64,000 nucleotides of DNA from Linnemannia hyalina (Eukaryota > Mortierellomycota > Mortierellomycetes > Mortierellales > Mortierellaceae), in the NCBI GenBank assembly GCA_019671135.1, contig JAHRHY010000007.1:372001-436000 (forward strand), in the 5' to 3' direction. How positions within the stretch are numbered: position 1 is the first letter of the stretch; every line of letters starts with the position of its first letter. Shown here in pieces: positions 22,188-31,489 of this stretch. Position numbers and translations under genes: made by a program. Under the pieces are notes generated by a model. It was not told where the DNA came from, did no database searches, and was given only the letters and a program-made list of their open reading frames with translations.

Positions 22188-25100
22188 TTAAACAGCCTTG
22201 ATTGAGTTATTTTGTGCTATGGTTTTGGTGATTTCGCGAAGTATGGTGTGGATGATATCGCTACTAGATTGAGTGTGTTGATGAAGAAAAAGAACGGTGT
22301 TGGCTGATGAAATACCAATGAGGCAACAAGCCAGCAATTGTGGGATAGTGATGTTAAATTGGGGTTTGATATCAAAGGTTGGAGGATGGAAAGACAAGAC
22401 CTTATCAAGGTCATCATCTGACCAAAGTGGTTTGGATGTATGTTCCTTGAGAATTGTTTGCCAAGCGATGTATTTAGGAGCGCACTGAAAGATGTGATGC
22501 GCCTTGTCCTCACGTCGCTCACGACATCCGGCCATGTTACAATGAGGATCCTGCTTCCAGATTTTTTGACGTAGAGTTCCGCAAGGAAGCCAATCCCTTT
22601 TAAATCTCCACCACGTGGTCCTGGCCCGGTGTGGTATTTTAGCGCTCCAGAATTGGCGCCACTGTTTCGAGGTTCCCGTCTCTGGTTGGGTTGAGGAGTT
22701 TGGGTTTGGTGGTGTGTCTTGCCTCAAAAAGGCTCGAAGGTGTTTGTTCGTGGCCGATTCCAGAGTGATGGGATTACTGTCGTTTGGGATCAAGACAGAT
22801 GAGAGGATATGCTGTGCCAATGTATCATCCTGCGTGATCTTGGGTGGGTTCGAGAGTGCTTGCTGCATACTGTGGCGCATTCGACGACGTTCTTGGTAGG
22901 CCTGGATCCCTAGTTCCACTTGAGCAAGGCGGAGCTTGGGGGAAAGGTGTGTTTTTCTGACCAGTTGGAGGAGCCCATTGTTGTCAGGAGAAAACTGAAA
23001 GAGCTCTTCCACTCGGAGTCTGAGGGTCTTGATGGTGGTATCTGTCGTTTCAAACCACCATTCGATTGGTGAGGAGGCAAGTGTTACAGAGTCCGGCAAG
23101 GGATCAGCAAGGGCCAGTGCTTTGAGGGAAGGGAGGAGGGACGCCGCAGATACCAATCGTTGCAGACCGGGAAACCCTGCCAATAAGGATCTGTACTGTC
23201 CGTCCAGGGGTGCTAGGAGGAAGGCAAGGCGGTGAGACGTTTTGGTCCTCCATCGGATGATATCAAGAATGATGTCCTTACCCCAAGAGACATTAGTGGA
23301 GAGAGCATTGCGGATATGCTTGAGTTGGAAAACATGGCATTGAGTAGCTGGGTCAATAACGCCTAGGCCACCCTTGTCCCTTGGAGTAGTGATCACCTCC
23401 CATGATGGCCTTGGTTTAAAGGAGCATACGAATTTGGTGACTGCAGCCTTCACCTTTCGCAAAAAGTCGAGCGGGGGGTTGACAATCCAGGATAGGTGCC
23501 AAAGTTTGGAGAGGATAAGAGAGTTGATGATGGTGGCTCGGCCCAGGACGGAGAGGGATCGGGAAGAGTGTATGGTTATGGCTGATTGTATCTTCTTCAG
23601 AGTCTTGTCCCAGAAGTCTTTTTCCTGATCGCGGTTGAAAAAGATAGGGAATCCAAGGTAGATCAAAGCATCGGCGGAGTTGTAGTCATGCCATCGCACG
23701 TCCAAATGTTCCAGGTGGGTCTGCAATTCTTTGGAGTAAGAGGGGGCCATAGGAAAGGCCACAGTTTTGGACAGGTTGACTTTGGCATTGGATGCGCGGC
23801 CATAGGTCCGTAGGGTATCCTCCAATGCTGACCATTCGGTTGTGGAGGAGATGAGAGTCATGAGGTCGTCTGCATAGGCGCTGAGCTTGATGGGATCCGT
23901 GCGACCAGGGATTTCAATACCGTGAATAGCCGGGGATCGTTCGATAGAGGCAAGCAACGGTTCAAAGGCTAAGTTGAAGAGGAGGGGAGATAGTGGGTCA
24001 CCCTGGCGAAGTCCTCTTGATTGTGGGAAGGTGTCTGACACAAAGCCGTTGATATTGAGTGCAATCCTGGTAGAGAAGAAAAGTTGAATAATCGACTCCG
24101 TAAGGCATGATGGAAATCCAAGTCGTTTCAAGACCTGTTGAAGATAGGTAGGATGCACACGGTCGTATGCTTTTTCCTGATCCAGTAGTACGCCAATATG
24201 TCTTGTCCTTCTTGCATTGCAGTAATCTCGGAGTGTTGAGAGCACTAAGCCATTGTCTGCTATATGTCGTCCTGCCGTGAATCCTGTTTGGTGCGATTCT
24301 GTCAGCTTGGTCATGTACGGTTGAATCCGTAGGGTAAGGATTTTGGTGAAGAGTTTGGTATCCGAGTTAATGAGTGAAAGAGGTCTCCAGTTTGCCAGTT
24401 TTGTCGCATCGCCCTTCTTGAAGAGGAGGATCATCACTGTCTCTTGCCAGGATGTGGGGAAAGAGGCAAGTGTCAGCGCATCGTTGATAATTGCGGTGAA
24501 TAGTTCCTTGATCCAGGGTATGAGGAGGATGTATCGATAGAGCTCAAAGGGTAAGCCGTCCTTGCCTGGGGCCTTATTAAGGGGCGTCCTGCTCACAACG
24601 TGGTCTAACTCATCGGATGTGATAGTCCCTTCGAGTCTGGCGCGATCCTGGTCAGATAGGGTTGCATGTGGGGGGATGGCATCCAGTAGTCGGTTAGTTG
24701 CATTCTGGTCGGAGGGGTCGCGGGAGTATAGGCGCGAGTAAAAGTCTGTTGCTACTTCCAGACGTTCATTGGTTGAGGTTGTCAAGGCATTGGTGGCAGG
24801 GTTGTGTAGGTGTGGGACGAGTCGTTTTTTGTTGCGTTGAGAGATGGCTCGGAAGAAGTAGGCGGTGTTGCCTTCTCCTTTTTCACGCCATAAGGTTCCC
24901 GACCGGAGGGCATAGGCATCCAGTTCTTCCGATGTATGTTGTTGAAGAGATGTTTCCAAAGCTTCCAGATCCTGAATGATTGCGTCCTTAGTTACACCGG
25001 TTGCAAGGGGGAGCTGGGCTAGTTTGTTTTGGCGTTGTATGTTGAGGTCTCTTAGGGCGGATTGTCGATCCTGTTTCCTTTTGATGGAGGCTGAGATGCA

Positions 25101-25970
25101 GAAACGTTTGATTTCCATCTTGACCCTGTCCCAGTGTTGGATCTTGCTTTGGTGAGGACGGGGTAAGGAGAAGGTCGCCAGGTGGTCGGTGAGATTCTTG
25201 ATAAAGTCGCAGTTGTTGAGGAGCTGGGTATTCATTCGCCATATCCCTCGACCTGTCATGGGGGCGGAGGCGGGGGAGAGTGTCAGTAGTAGCATGTCGT
25301 GATCCGAGAAAGGAGATGCGCAGAGTTGCTCAGATTTAGATACCTGTGAGAGGAATTGGATAGAGGAGAAAATGTAATCAATGGTATGGCGGACTTTGTT
25401 TCCTGCAGGGGTGCAGGTGGGCTTGGGGTTGGTATGAAGTGGGGTGATGCAGTCTACAAGATGAGTATCAACCCAGTCCTGAAACAGGGGATGAGGACGA
25501 GGGTGAGTGTAATGTATGTAGTTAAGATCGCCTAAAAGAAAGGCCTTTGGGGGAGGGGAGAGAAAGAAAGGGAGGGAGAGACAGTTCAGCATGAATAGCC
25601 TTCGTGCTGTCCTGTTGGCTGGGGCATACATAACACAGAATGTGGCCATAAAAGAAGAAGATGAAGAGGTGACGGTGGTAATAATAATCCTTCCTTGTTC
25701 TGCGTAAGAGGTGTTAGAGAAGGAGAGGTCAGGATTGCGAAGAAGGAGTGCACAGTGGGGGGACCAAACAGAGCTGTGAGTGTTGAGATATTGGTTGTAA
25801 TTGATCTGATCAGCAGTGGTTGGCGATGTTGGTAGGTTGATTTCCTGAAGGGCCATTATGTCAAAATCCGTTTGTCGAAGCCAGGTGAAGAAATGAGGTG
25901 GACCGGTAGCATTGTTGTTTTGAAGGTGCTGCTTACGTAGACCTCGCACGTTCAAGCTTGCGATCCGCAT
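22188..25970 (-). CDS. LINE ORF2: APE endonuclease and reverse transcriptase
   Basis: A 1260-residue polyprotein that nicks target DNA and reverse-transcribes the element RNA. The N-terminal 235 or so residues are an AP-type endonuclease, with SLNVRG, LQEIN, GDLNYIH and the terminal SDHD box all present. The reverse transcriptase occupies roughly residues 480-800, with LDQEKAYDRV, RGLRQGDPLSPLLFN and the catalytic YADD. A cysteine/histidine zinc-finger-like motif of the zf-RVT type (CNMAGC then HHIFQC) lies near the C-terminus. No RNase H domain was recognised. The start codon overlaps the ORF1 stop by one base (TAATG), pointing to translation by termination-reinitiation. The catalytic motifs look intact. 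Confidence 0.96.
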   Translation of the reverse strand: MRIASLNVRGLRKQHLQNNNATGPPHFFTWLRQTDFDIMALQEINLPTSPTTADQINYNQYLNTHSSVWSPHCALLLRNPDLSFSNTSYAEQGRIIITTVTSSSSSFMATFCVMYAPANRTARRLFMLNCLSLPFFLSPPPKAFLLGDLNYIHYTHPRPHPLFQDWVDTHLVDCITPLHTNPKPTCTPAGNKVRHTIDYIFSSIQFLSQVSKSEQLCASPFSDHDMLLLTLSPASAPMTGRGIWRMNTQLLNNCDFIKNLTDHLATFSLPRPHQSKIQHWDRVKMEIKRFCISASIKRKQDRQSALRDLNIQRQNKLAQLPLATGVTKDAIIQDLEALETSLQQHTSEELDAYALRSGTLWREKGEGNTAYFFRAISQRNKKRLVPHLHNPATNALTTSTNERLEVATDFYSRLYSRDPSDQNATNRLLDAIPPHATLSDQDRARLEGTITSDELDHVVSRTPLNKAPGKDGLPFELYRYILLIPWIKELFTAIINDALTLASFPTSWQETVMILLFKKGDATKLANWRPLSLINSDTKLFTKILTLRIQPYMTKLTESHQTGFTAGRHIADNGLVLSTLRDYCNARRTRHIGVLLDQEKAYDRVHPTYLQQVLKRLGFPSCLTESIIQLFFSTRIALNINGFVSDTFPQSRGLRQGDPLSPLLFNLAFEPLLASIERSPAIHGIEIPGRTDPIKLSAYADDLMTLISSTTEWSALEDTLRTYGRASNAKVNLSKTVAFPMAPSYSKELQTHLEHLDVRWHDYNSADALIYLGFPIFFNRDQEKDFWDKTLKKIQSAITIHSSRSLSVLGRATIINSLILSKLWHLSWIVNPPLDFLRKVKAAVTKFVCSFKPRPSWEVITTPRDKGGLGVIDPATQCHVFQLKHIRNALSTNVSWGKDIILDIIRWRTKTSHRLAFLLAPLDGQYRSLLAGFPGLQRLVSAASLLPSLKALALADPLPDSVTLASSPIEWWFETTDTTIKTLRLRVEELFQFSPDNNGLLQLVRKTHLSPKLRLAQVELGIQAYQERRRMRHSMQQALSNPPKITQDDTLAQHILSSVLIPNDSNPITLESATNKHLRAFLRQDTPPNPNSSTQPETGTSKQWRQFWSAKIPHRARTTWWRFKRDWLPCGTLRQKIWKQDPHCNMAGCRERREDKAHHIFQCAPKYIAWQTILKEHTSKPLWSDDDLDKVLSFHPPTFDIKPQFNITIPQLLACCLIGISSANTVLFLHQHTQSSSDIIHTILREITKTIAQNNSIKAV

Positions 25971-27538
25971 TACTGTGACCGATTGTTTTTAATTGTAGAA
26001 GTAGATCTAGTGGCAGGTCTACCTTCTTTGGTGTAGATGTTGTTGGATGTCTTGGTGATGGTCTTAACTGCTGTGGCGACCGCGGTCTTGGCTACGGAGC
26101 GTCTTGCCTTGATCCGCGCTGCTATAGAAGCAGCCATAGCATCCTCCATGGGGAGGTCGTTGTTGTCGGAGGAAATGGAGTGTTCAGTATTGTAGGTAGC
26201 TCTGTCAAGGTCTCCCAGGTTAGCTCCCTCCAAATTGAAATCCTCATCAAAGACCTCTTCTCCTGTATCCTGAGCCTGATCATGACATTCGGTCATAGTG
26301 ATGTCATCTTTTGGTGAGTTGGAAGGAGAAACCACTAACTGGGACTGATGGGTCACATTGGTAGTGGTCAAAGCGTGGTGGGTGTTTGAAATTGTATCAG
26401 GCGGTACAGAAGCAGAAGCAGAGGAAGTAGTGGAGGAAGGAGAAGAGAAGGAGGTTGAAGAATCAGAAGAAGAGGAATCATGAGAAGAAGAAGAAGAGGA
26501 AGCAGAAGAGGAAGAAGAAGAGGAGGAAGTAGAGGAAGTAAAAGCTGAGGAGGATTCAGCGGAAGAGGTGGAAGTGGGTTGCCCTCTCACAGGCATCTTA
26601 CCTTTCGCCCTCTTAGCATCTCTAGCCGAGAACCTTGAGCAGGTGAAGCTGACGTGGCCATTCGCATTGCACGCACTGCATACGATGGCCAAGCGCTTGG
26701 GACAATGGAGAAGGAGGTGCCCGTGTCCCTTGCAATAGTTACAAAAGGGAGAGGCTCCCATCCAACTGATACGGCAAGGAGATTTTTGACGGTTGCCCAA
26801 GGAGAGCAAGCGGTCAATCTTGAATTCGTCCGCAGTCTTGTCACTCTTGACATAAACAGCGAACTGGCTGCGAGCCTCGTGGTTGCCGTTGGGGGTAGGG
26901 AACAGAGGGATCTCGATCTTGATGACTTTGCCCATTCTCTTGGCGTCCTCAAAGTACCAAGAGCAGAACTGCTCCAGGTGGGTGCCAAAATCAAGGGAAG
27001 TCTGGAACTGGTAATCCGTGAAGACGAAACGGGTGATAATGTGAGGAACAGTCGATGAAAAGGGGGCAAACTGCTTGTCGTCGACGGTAATGGGAGTGGT
27101 GGAAACAGCTGTAGTGTCCAGAGATTCATGGTACACAATTTCAATGCGATGGTGGACATTGTCAGCGCAGGGGAAGGCCATGTTGCTAAGAATATGGAGA
27201 GGTGCTATGTCATCATGGGCTTTGAACAGAGTTGAGTGGGTGGATCTGACTGCATCCGAAAACGCGCCAGAAGAAATAGTTTTGGGGACGATGTATGCAA
27301 CAGCTCTTGGGTTCACCAGGTCGCCCAGTCGAGCTCCCTTTGGTGCAAGAGCGGCAGCAGCAAGGTGACCCTCTTCGGGGTCGGTAAACACTGAGTGAAT
27401 GAGAAGTTTATTGTTACTACGGGTTCCAGCTGCCATGGAGGCATAGGAAGGGGATGGTGGGGACCCGATTGAGGGCAGGGGTTGAGAGGGTGGGTCACCA
27501 TCTCCGTGTTGGTGTTGATGTTGCTGTTGGGTTGGCAT
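25970..27538 (-). CDS. LINE ORF1: nucleic-acid-binding gag-like protein
   Basis: A 522-residue protein expected to bind the element RNA and package it with ORF2. The N-terminal part carries a polyQ/H stretch and then a globular region with many aromatic residues, perhaps an RNA-binding fold. Two retroviral-type zinc knuckles follow at about residues 263-296: CNYCKGHGHLLLHC and CSACNANGHVSFTC, both C-x2-C-x4-H-x4-C. A long Ser/Thr-rich tract comes next, then an acidic stretch and a basic C-terminus (IKARRSVAKT). It ends at a TAA whose last A starts the ORF2 ATG. The start at 27538 is 14 bases inside the element, consistent with a full-length 5' end. Confidence 0.92.
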   Translation of the reverse strand: MPTQQQHQHQHGDGDPPSQPLPSIGSPPSPSYASMAAGTRSNNKLLIHSVFTDPEEGHLAAAALAPKGARLGDLVNPRAVAYIVPKTISSGAFSDAVRSTHSTLFKAHDDIAPLHILSNMAFPCADNVHHRIEIVYHESLDTTAVSTTPITVDDKQFAPFSSTVPHIITRFVFTDYQFQTSLDFGTHLEQFCSWYFEDAKRMGKVIKIEIPLFPTPNGNHEARSQFAVYVKSDKTADEFKIDRLLSLGNRQKSPCRISWMGASPFCNYCKGHGHLLLHCPKRLAIVCSACNANGHVSFTCSRFSARDAKRAKGKMPVRGQPTSTSSAESSSAFTSSTSSSSSSSSASSSSSSHDSSSSDSSTSFSSPSSTTSSASASVPPDTISNTHHALTTTNVTHQSQLVVSPSNSPKDDITMTECHDQAQDTGEEVFDEDFNLEGANLGDLDRATYNTEHSISSDNNDLPMEDAMAASIAARIKARRSVAKTAVATAVKTITKTSNNIYTKEGRPATRSTSTIKNNRSQ

Positions 27539-27552
27539 TGTGGAAAAGAGTT

Positions 27553-27569
27553 TTTGATGTGCTTAACGG
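27553..27569. repeat. Target-site duplication, right copy
   Basis: TTTGATGTGCTTAACGG, a perfect match to 22127-22143, marking the 5' end of the element. Confidence 0.95.
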
Positions 27570-28860
27570 ATGTCGCATTGTGAGCTTGCCAATGAAATGT
27601 GGCTTGCTGGGTTAAGGGCAAGGAAAATCGTTGGCGCCACCAATAATTGCGAGAAGCTCATTTTTCAGGAACAAGTAAAAATCAGTAGACGCGTCGAGAT
27701 AATTGTAAACGTGACGCGCCAAGATAAAGAACGTGATACGATGGAGGAACGCGTTCAATTTTTCCGAGGGATGTGTTTGATGGTGCTATTTTTTGGTGAT
27801 GGGGAACTGGAGGTCATGTCTGTGCCCCTCAACCCCCCCTCTCCTCCCCCGACACCTCAGTAAAAATCTTCACGCGGTCATCAATCTGGAGGCTCCTTGT
27901 TTTTTTCTTCTCTTCTTCACTCCCTCTTCTTTTGGCAAGCCCACTCTTCCTTCCTACTTCCCAAAGGCAATTTGCTCTTTTCTTGCTACAATAAAATGAA
28001 TACCAATAACTTCTTGTCGCATCGTCCACCTACATTTATTTGCTAATTGATTCCTTGGGCTGAAGCGAAAAAGACATGAGGATAAAGAATAAAAGATCAT
28101 TACCGTATCGTCATCCATGGTGGCATAATTGTTTTTATTTTTGAAAGTTAGTCAAGAAAAGGCTTGTAGTCACCAACGGCAAAGACGAAGAATACTCGCG
28201 AAATTGAGTATAAAGAAACGTCGAAGGCCGGACTGCGTATCGCCGAGATGAAAAAAATAAAGCAAGGATGAATGACAAAATAGAAAAGTAAAAGAAGAAC
28301 AAGAACATTGCATCGAGGACTGATATCGCCGTAAAAAAAAATCATCGCTGCGACTCCTTTCTTACCCAACCACCAACCCATATTCTCAGACGCAGGTATT
28401 ACCAATTCGGAAAACGACCCAACCGGAGTTCAATGTGCACTCCTCGGTAATGTCTTTGCTTTCAACTGCATATCTTCTTCACAAACACAAAACGGAGCTG
28501 AGGTTCATCACTTCCGCAAAATGTATCCCAGGTGTTTTTCCTATTTAGTTTATACGACCAGATTCCAAAAGGGCGGCATATCCAAGCTCAGCAAGTGATC
28601 TTTCAGATGTGTAAAGAGATAACATCACCACAATGTGATATCCGCGTGCTCCAATGAACTTTCGAAGCATGTGCAGGGGGTAGTCTACCAAGACATAAAT
28701 CCGCGTACTAAAATGATGTTTGAAGAAAAGAAAGGCGATATCACCAAGGCAGGATCCTAGATGTCCTGAAAAATTATAGCCGTAAGATGAGCAACGGGAT
28801 CGCAAAAATAGAGAGACCTGGCTCCCCTTACCTTGTCGATGAAATATCGTTCTTGATTAA
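27570..28860. other. Intergenic, no supported gene
   Basis: Downstream of the LINE insertion. Short frames occur on both strands (for instance 86 codons on the - strand at 28545-28805), but none shows a recognisable domain, splice support or signal peptide. Confidence 0.45.
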
Positions 28861-28890
28861 TTGTATCTACAAGAAAAAGAGTCATACATC

Positions 28891-29224
28891 ATGTCCTCAT
28901 CCCCGATGTCCAATATTTTGGAACGCGTGAATGGAACGCGCTCCTGCCTTAAACTTATAACTTTCGACAAAGAGAAGTCAATCTCTTCCCGCTTGTATGA
29001 TCTAGACGGGGAGCGTTACAACCTCTCGCGCAACCCTCGCTTCAACCCCACAGCCTTCGTCTCATAATGATGCATGGAGAAGGTGTCCAATGCCAAGAAG
29101 GACGAGGTCGGCCAGGGCATCATCTATACCCGCCGCAAACTGCAAGGGGGTGGTGCCCACCTTGACAGAATCGACATAGTGACTCTGAAGAGCAAGGAGG
29201 CATTGAAGGCATGGGAATTCGCCA
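28891..29224 (+). pseudogene. Possible decayed gene with tandem in-frame stops
   Basis: From an ATG at 28891 the frame reads like protein (MSSSPMSNILERVNG to RYNLSRNPRFNPTAFVS) up to TAA TGA at about 29065-29070. It then continues in the same frame with equally protein-like sequence (CMEKVSNAKKDEVGQG to LKAWEFATSLP) before the next stop at 29224. Sequence on both sides of the double stop is compositionally coding-like and unlike the low-complexity flanks. I do not recognise the family. It could be a pseudogene, a gene with a missed intron, or chance. Confidence 0.3.
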
Positions 29225-29733
29225 CATCCTTGCCATGATCACCGTCGCGACCCCCTACCCCCTCCCCCTTTCCCCTCCTCGCCTTCATCTTCCGCTTCCT
29301 TGACTTCATCACCTCGTCAAACTCCCATTCTCCTTCCTCCGCTGACCTCATTACCATAGCCATCAAGGTTTCATCGCCCTTATCGCCCATGATTCTTCCT
29401 ATTGCCACAGGAGCTCTTGGCCCTAGCACCACCACGCAAATGGTGCGAAAAGCGCCGTGGGCGCAAGCAGAAGCAACACCAGAGCCACCAGCAGAAGCAG
29501 CAGCAGAACAACTTCCCACCAACCCCATCATTGAATCGAAAACACCGGACACGCCTACCCTTCATTCACCCCTGGCTTTTGTTATCTTCTCAATCATTCA
29601 GTCTATTTTTGTTTAATTTTCAGTAAAGTCATATCTTTCTTCAACACCTTTGTCTCCCACCATCGAATTATGTTCGAGTAATGGAATGGGAGTCAAAGAG
29701 AACGTATATGTATGTGTCGCCAGAACGGAATGG

Positions 29734-29735
<2 letters not shown>
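29225..29735. other. Intergenic, pyrimidine-rich then CAG-rich
   Basis: C/T-rich at 29240-29340 and GCAG-rich at about 29460-29515. Short frames exist on both strands but none can be supported as a gene. Confidence 0.4.

Positions 29736-29798
<63 letters not shown>
29736..29798 (+). repeat. (GA)n microsatellite
   Basis: About 31 uninterrupted GA units. A shorter (CT)n tract follows at about 29869-29884 on the other side of a TATA-like box. Both lie upstream of the small gene at 29953. Confidence 0.97.
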
Positions 29799-29801
<3 letters not shown>

Positions 29802-29854
29802 ATATGAGGTCATCGATGGCTTGGCAGAGAACAGAGGAAGAAGGACTGAGTGGG

Positions 29855-29861
29855 TATATAA
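29855..29861 (+). promoter_or_regulatory. TATA-like box
   Basis: TATATAA lies 92 bases before the ATG at 29953. A CT-rich leader follows, a layout typical of a fungal core promoter. Confidence 0.45.
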
Positions 29862-29952
29862 TGCTTCACTCTCTCTCTCTCTCTCTTCCTATTTTCTTTC
29901 TTTCTTTTCTTCTTATCGACCACCACCATTGACCCACCAACAGCAACCGATA

Positions 29953-30544
29953 ATGACCGACAACAACCAACAACAACCACAACAGCCAGCACCAACAAGA
30001 GGACAAACAGGACAAACAGGAGTACTAATGTGGGGCGGCTCCAGGCGGAGACTAGGTGTGCTCTTGCTGTGGGAGTCGTGGAGAAAAAAAGAAGAGCGCG
30101 GCCCCCGACCGGCTTCGGTCCGTGCTCCTCGTCAAACCAGGGCAAGGATGGATTCTCCAAAAGCGGAAGTTATTAGCCAGGGTTTGTTTTTCTAATTCCT
30201 TCAAGCCAATCCCCGTTTGGAGGCACTTGGAGGAGCTGTTTTTGTATGGGACACTAACTTGACCCGCGACCTCCTCGTGGTGTGCCCTGGACGATGCCTC
30301 TCTCTCTCTTTCTCTCTCTCTTCTAGGAGAAGGGAGAGTGGCATTGACTAACGGCGGGTCTACTAGCATAGTCACTAAGGTAGTACGAACAATAAAGACA
30401 GGTGTAAAGTCAGTTATACAAAATAATAACAGCGAAGGCAGAAAGGACGGTGGTGGCAAGCGGAAGAGTGGTGGCAAGCAGAAGAGTGGCGGCAAACAAA
30501 AGAGTGGCAGCATGGAGGAGACATGGATCGAACACAGCATCTAG
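29953..30544 (+). CDS. Small two-exon hypothetical gene with basic repeats
   Basis: Proposed exons are 29953-30181 and 30327-30544, giving 148 residues. The donor is GTTTGT, and the acceptor follows a long CTCTCTTTC tract ending TTCTAG. Both sides match in phase 1. The N-terminus is Asn/Gln-rich (MTDNNQQQPQQPAP), the middle is Arg-rich, and the end has short Lys/Gly/Ser repeats (GGKRKSGGKQKSGGKQKSG) followed by MEETWIEHSI. No known domain is seen. A TATA-like box and CT-rich leader precede the start. The donor is weaker than others in the window, and the first frame also stops on its own at 30195, so the model is tentative. Confidence 0.4.
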
Positions 30545-31489
30545 CATCTAGCATGGTAATCTTTTATTAGGTGCTGCGCTTCTTTCAGAGTATCAATGGC
30601 ACAGACGAGGCCATTGACAGCAGGAGATGAAAAGAGAGAGCGAGTCTTGAAGGGCATGTTAAACGAATAAAGAATGGGCGAAGTCGTTTGTTGTTTGTCT
30701 CAAACCATCTATCTTCTAACTAGGGGGGCGTAAGTGTAATGCAGGGCTAGGAATCCAAATTAACATCCATGCCAGAGGCGTGTGGTTGTGCCGGCAGGTA
30801 GGACCGACTCTTTGTACTGTATAACGTCCATCATTCTCTTGAAGATGGGGTACCATTGTGCCTGAAAAAATACCGAGTATCATAGCCTCCATTTTTTGTG
30901 TCAATGGCCATCCCCAGTTCCCATTTAGCAGGGCTTCGGGATTTGTTATATGTTATCCACCTGTTTGTTCGCATAAGACAAGGAAAGATCGACAAAGACG
31001 TATATCATCGCTCATTCAGAAAACAACACAACTATATTAGTCATTATATTCAAATCGAAACGCGTCTCTAATGTAAGGAGGGAAAAAAAAAAGGCAAAAC
31101 AATGGGGCGTCGACATATTGTTCGAGCTCTTATCCTGCGTCGCTACCAAGGATCTTGTTAAACTTCATCACCCACTCTTCTGCATGTAAAAAAAATGCAT
31201 CTAGAAACACAGAAGGAAAAACGTCGAGGGGAAGCGGCAGATAAAAATAAAATGCGATCTTTTGCGACATGGTCTTCTAACCAAACCAAAAGAAGACGCA
31301 TTCAGTCATAGATCGACTGAAGCCACTTCTTATTTTTTTTTCTAGGGTAATTGTTTTATTCTCTCACAATAACGTGGCTACTTTGTCTATCGTTTCCATC
31401 ACCCATGACCACCATCCACCATCCTTCTCAGATCATTTTTTCCAACAGAAAAAAAGTAGCCAGAGCAGTACCCTTACATTTTGCCTCTT
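30545..31489. other. Intergenic, nothing supported
   Basis: Mixed AT-rich sequence. A short - strand stretch at about 31135-31190 reads like a terminal exon (EWVMKFNKILGSDAG then stop) after a plausible acceptor, but no upstream exons could be found. Confidence 0.4.

Larger units (their letters stand above)
22144..27552 (-). mobile_element. Full-length non-LTR retrotransposon (LINE), - strand
   Basis: The element spans 5409 bases between perfect 17-bp target-site duplications. Reading on the - strand: a very short 5' leader (about 14 bases), ORF1 (27538-25970), ORF2 (25970-22188), and a 27-base 3' UTR holding an AATAAA signal (complement of 22177-22182), then a 17-base A tail (22160-22144). 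Both frames are open with no stops, and the duplications are identical, so the insertion looks young and the copy may be competent. It sits about 450 bases downstream of the histidine kinase stop, in opposite orientation, and disrupts no recognised gene. The APE endonuclease, two-frame layout and zf-RVT-like tail suggest the L1/Tad side of fungal LINEs. The exact clade needs a reverse-transcriptase tree. Confidence 0.95.

Noticed and set aside
30541..30657. 38-codon - strand frame overlapping the end of the small + strand gene
   Set aside because: Too short to separate from chance and no other support.
31135..31190. Terminal-exon-like stretch on the - strand (EWVMKFNKILGSDAG then stop)
   Set aside because: The acceptor looks fair, but no upstream exons with matching phase were found before the repeat-protein gene.
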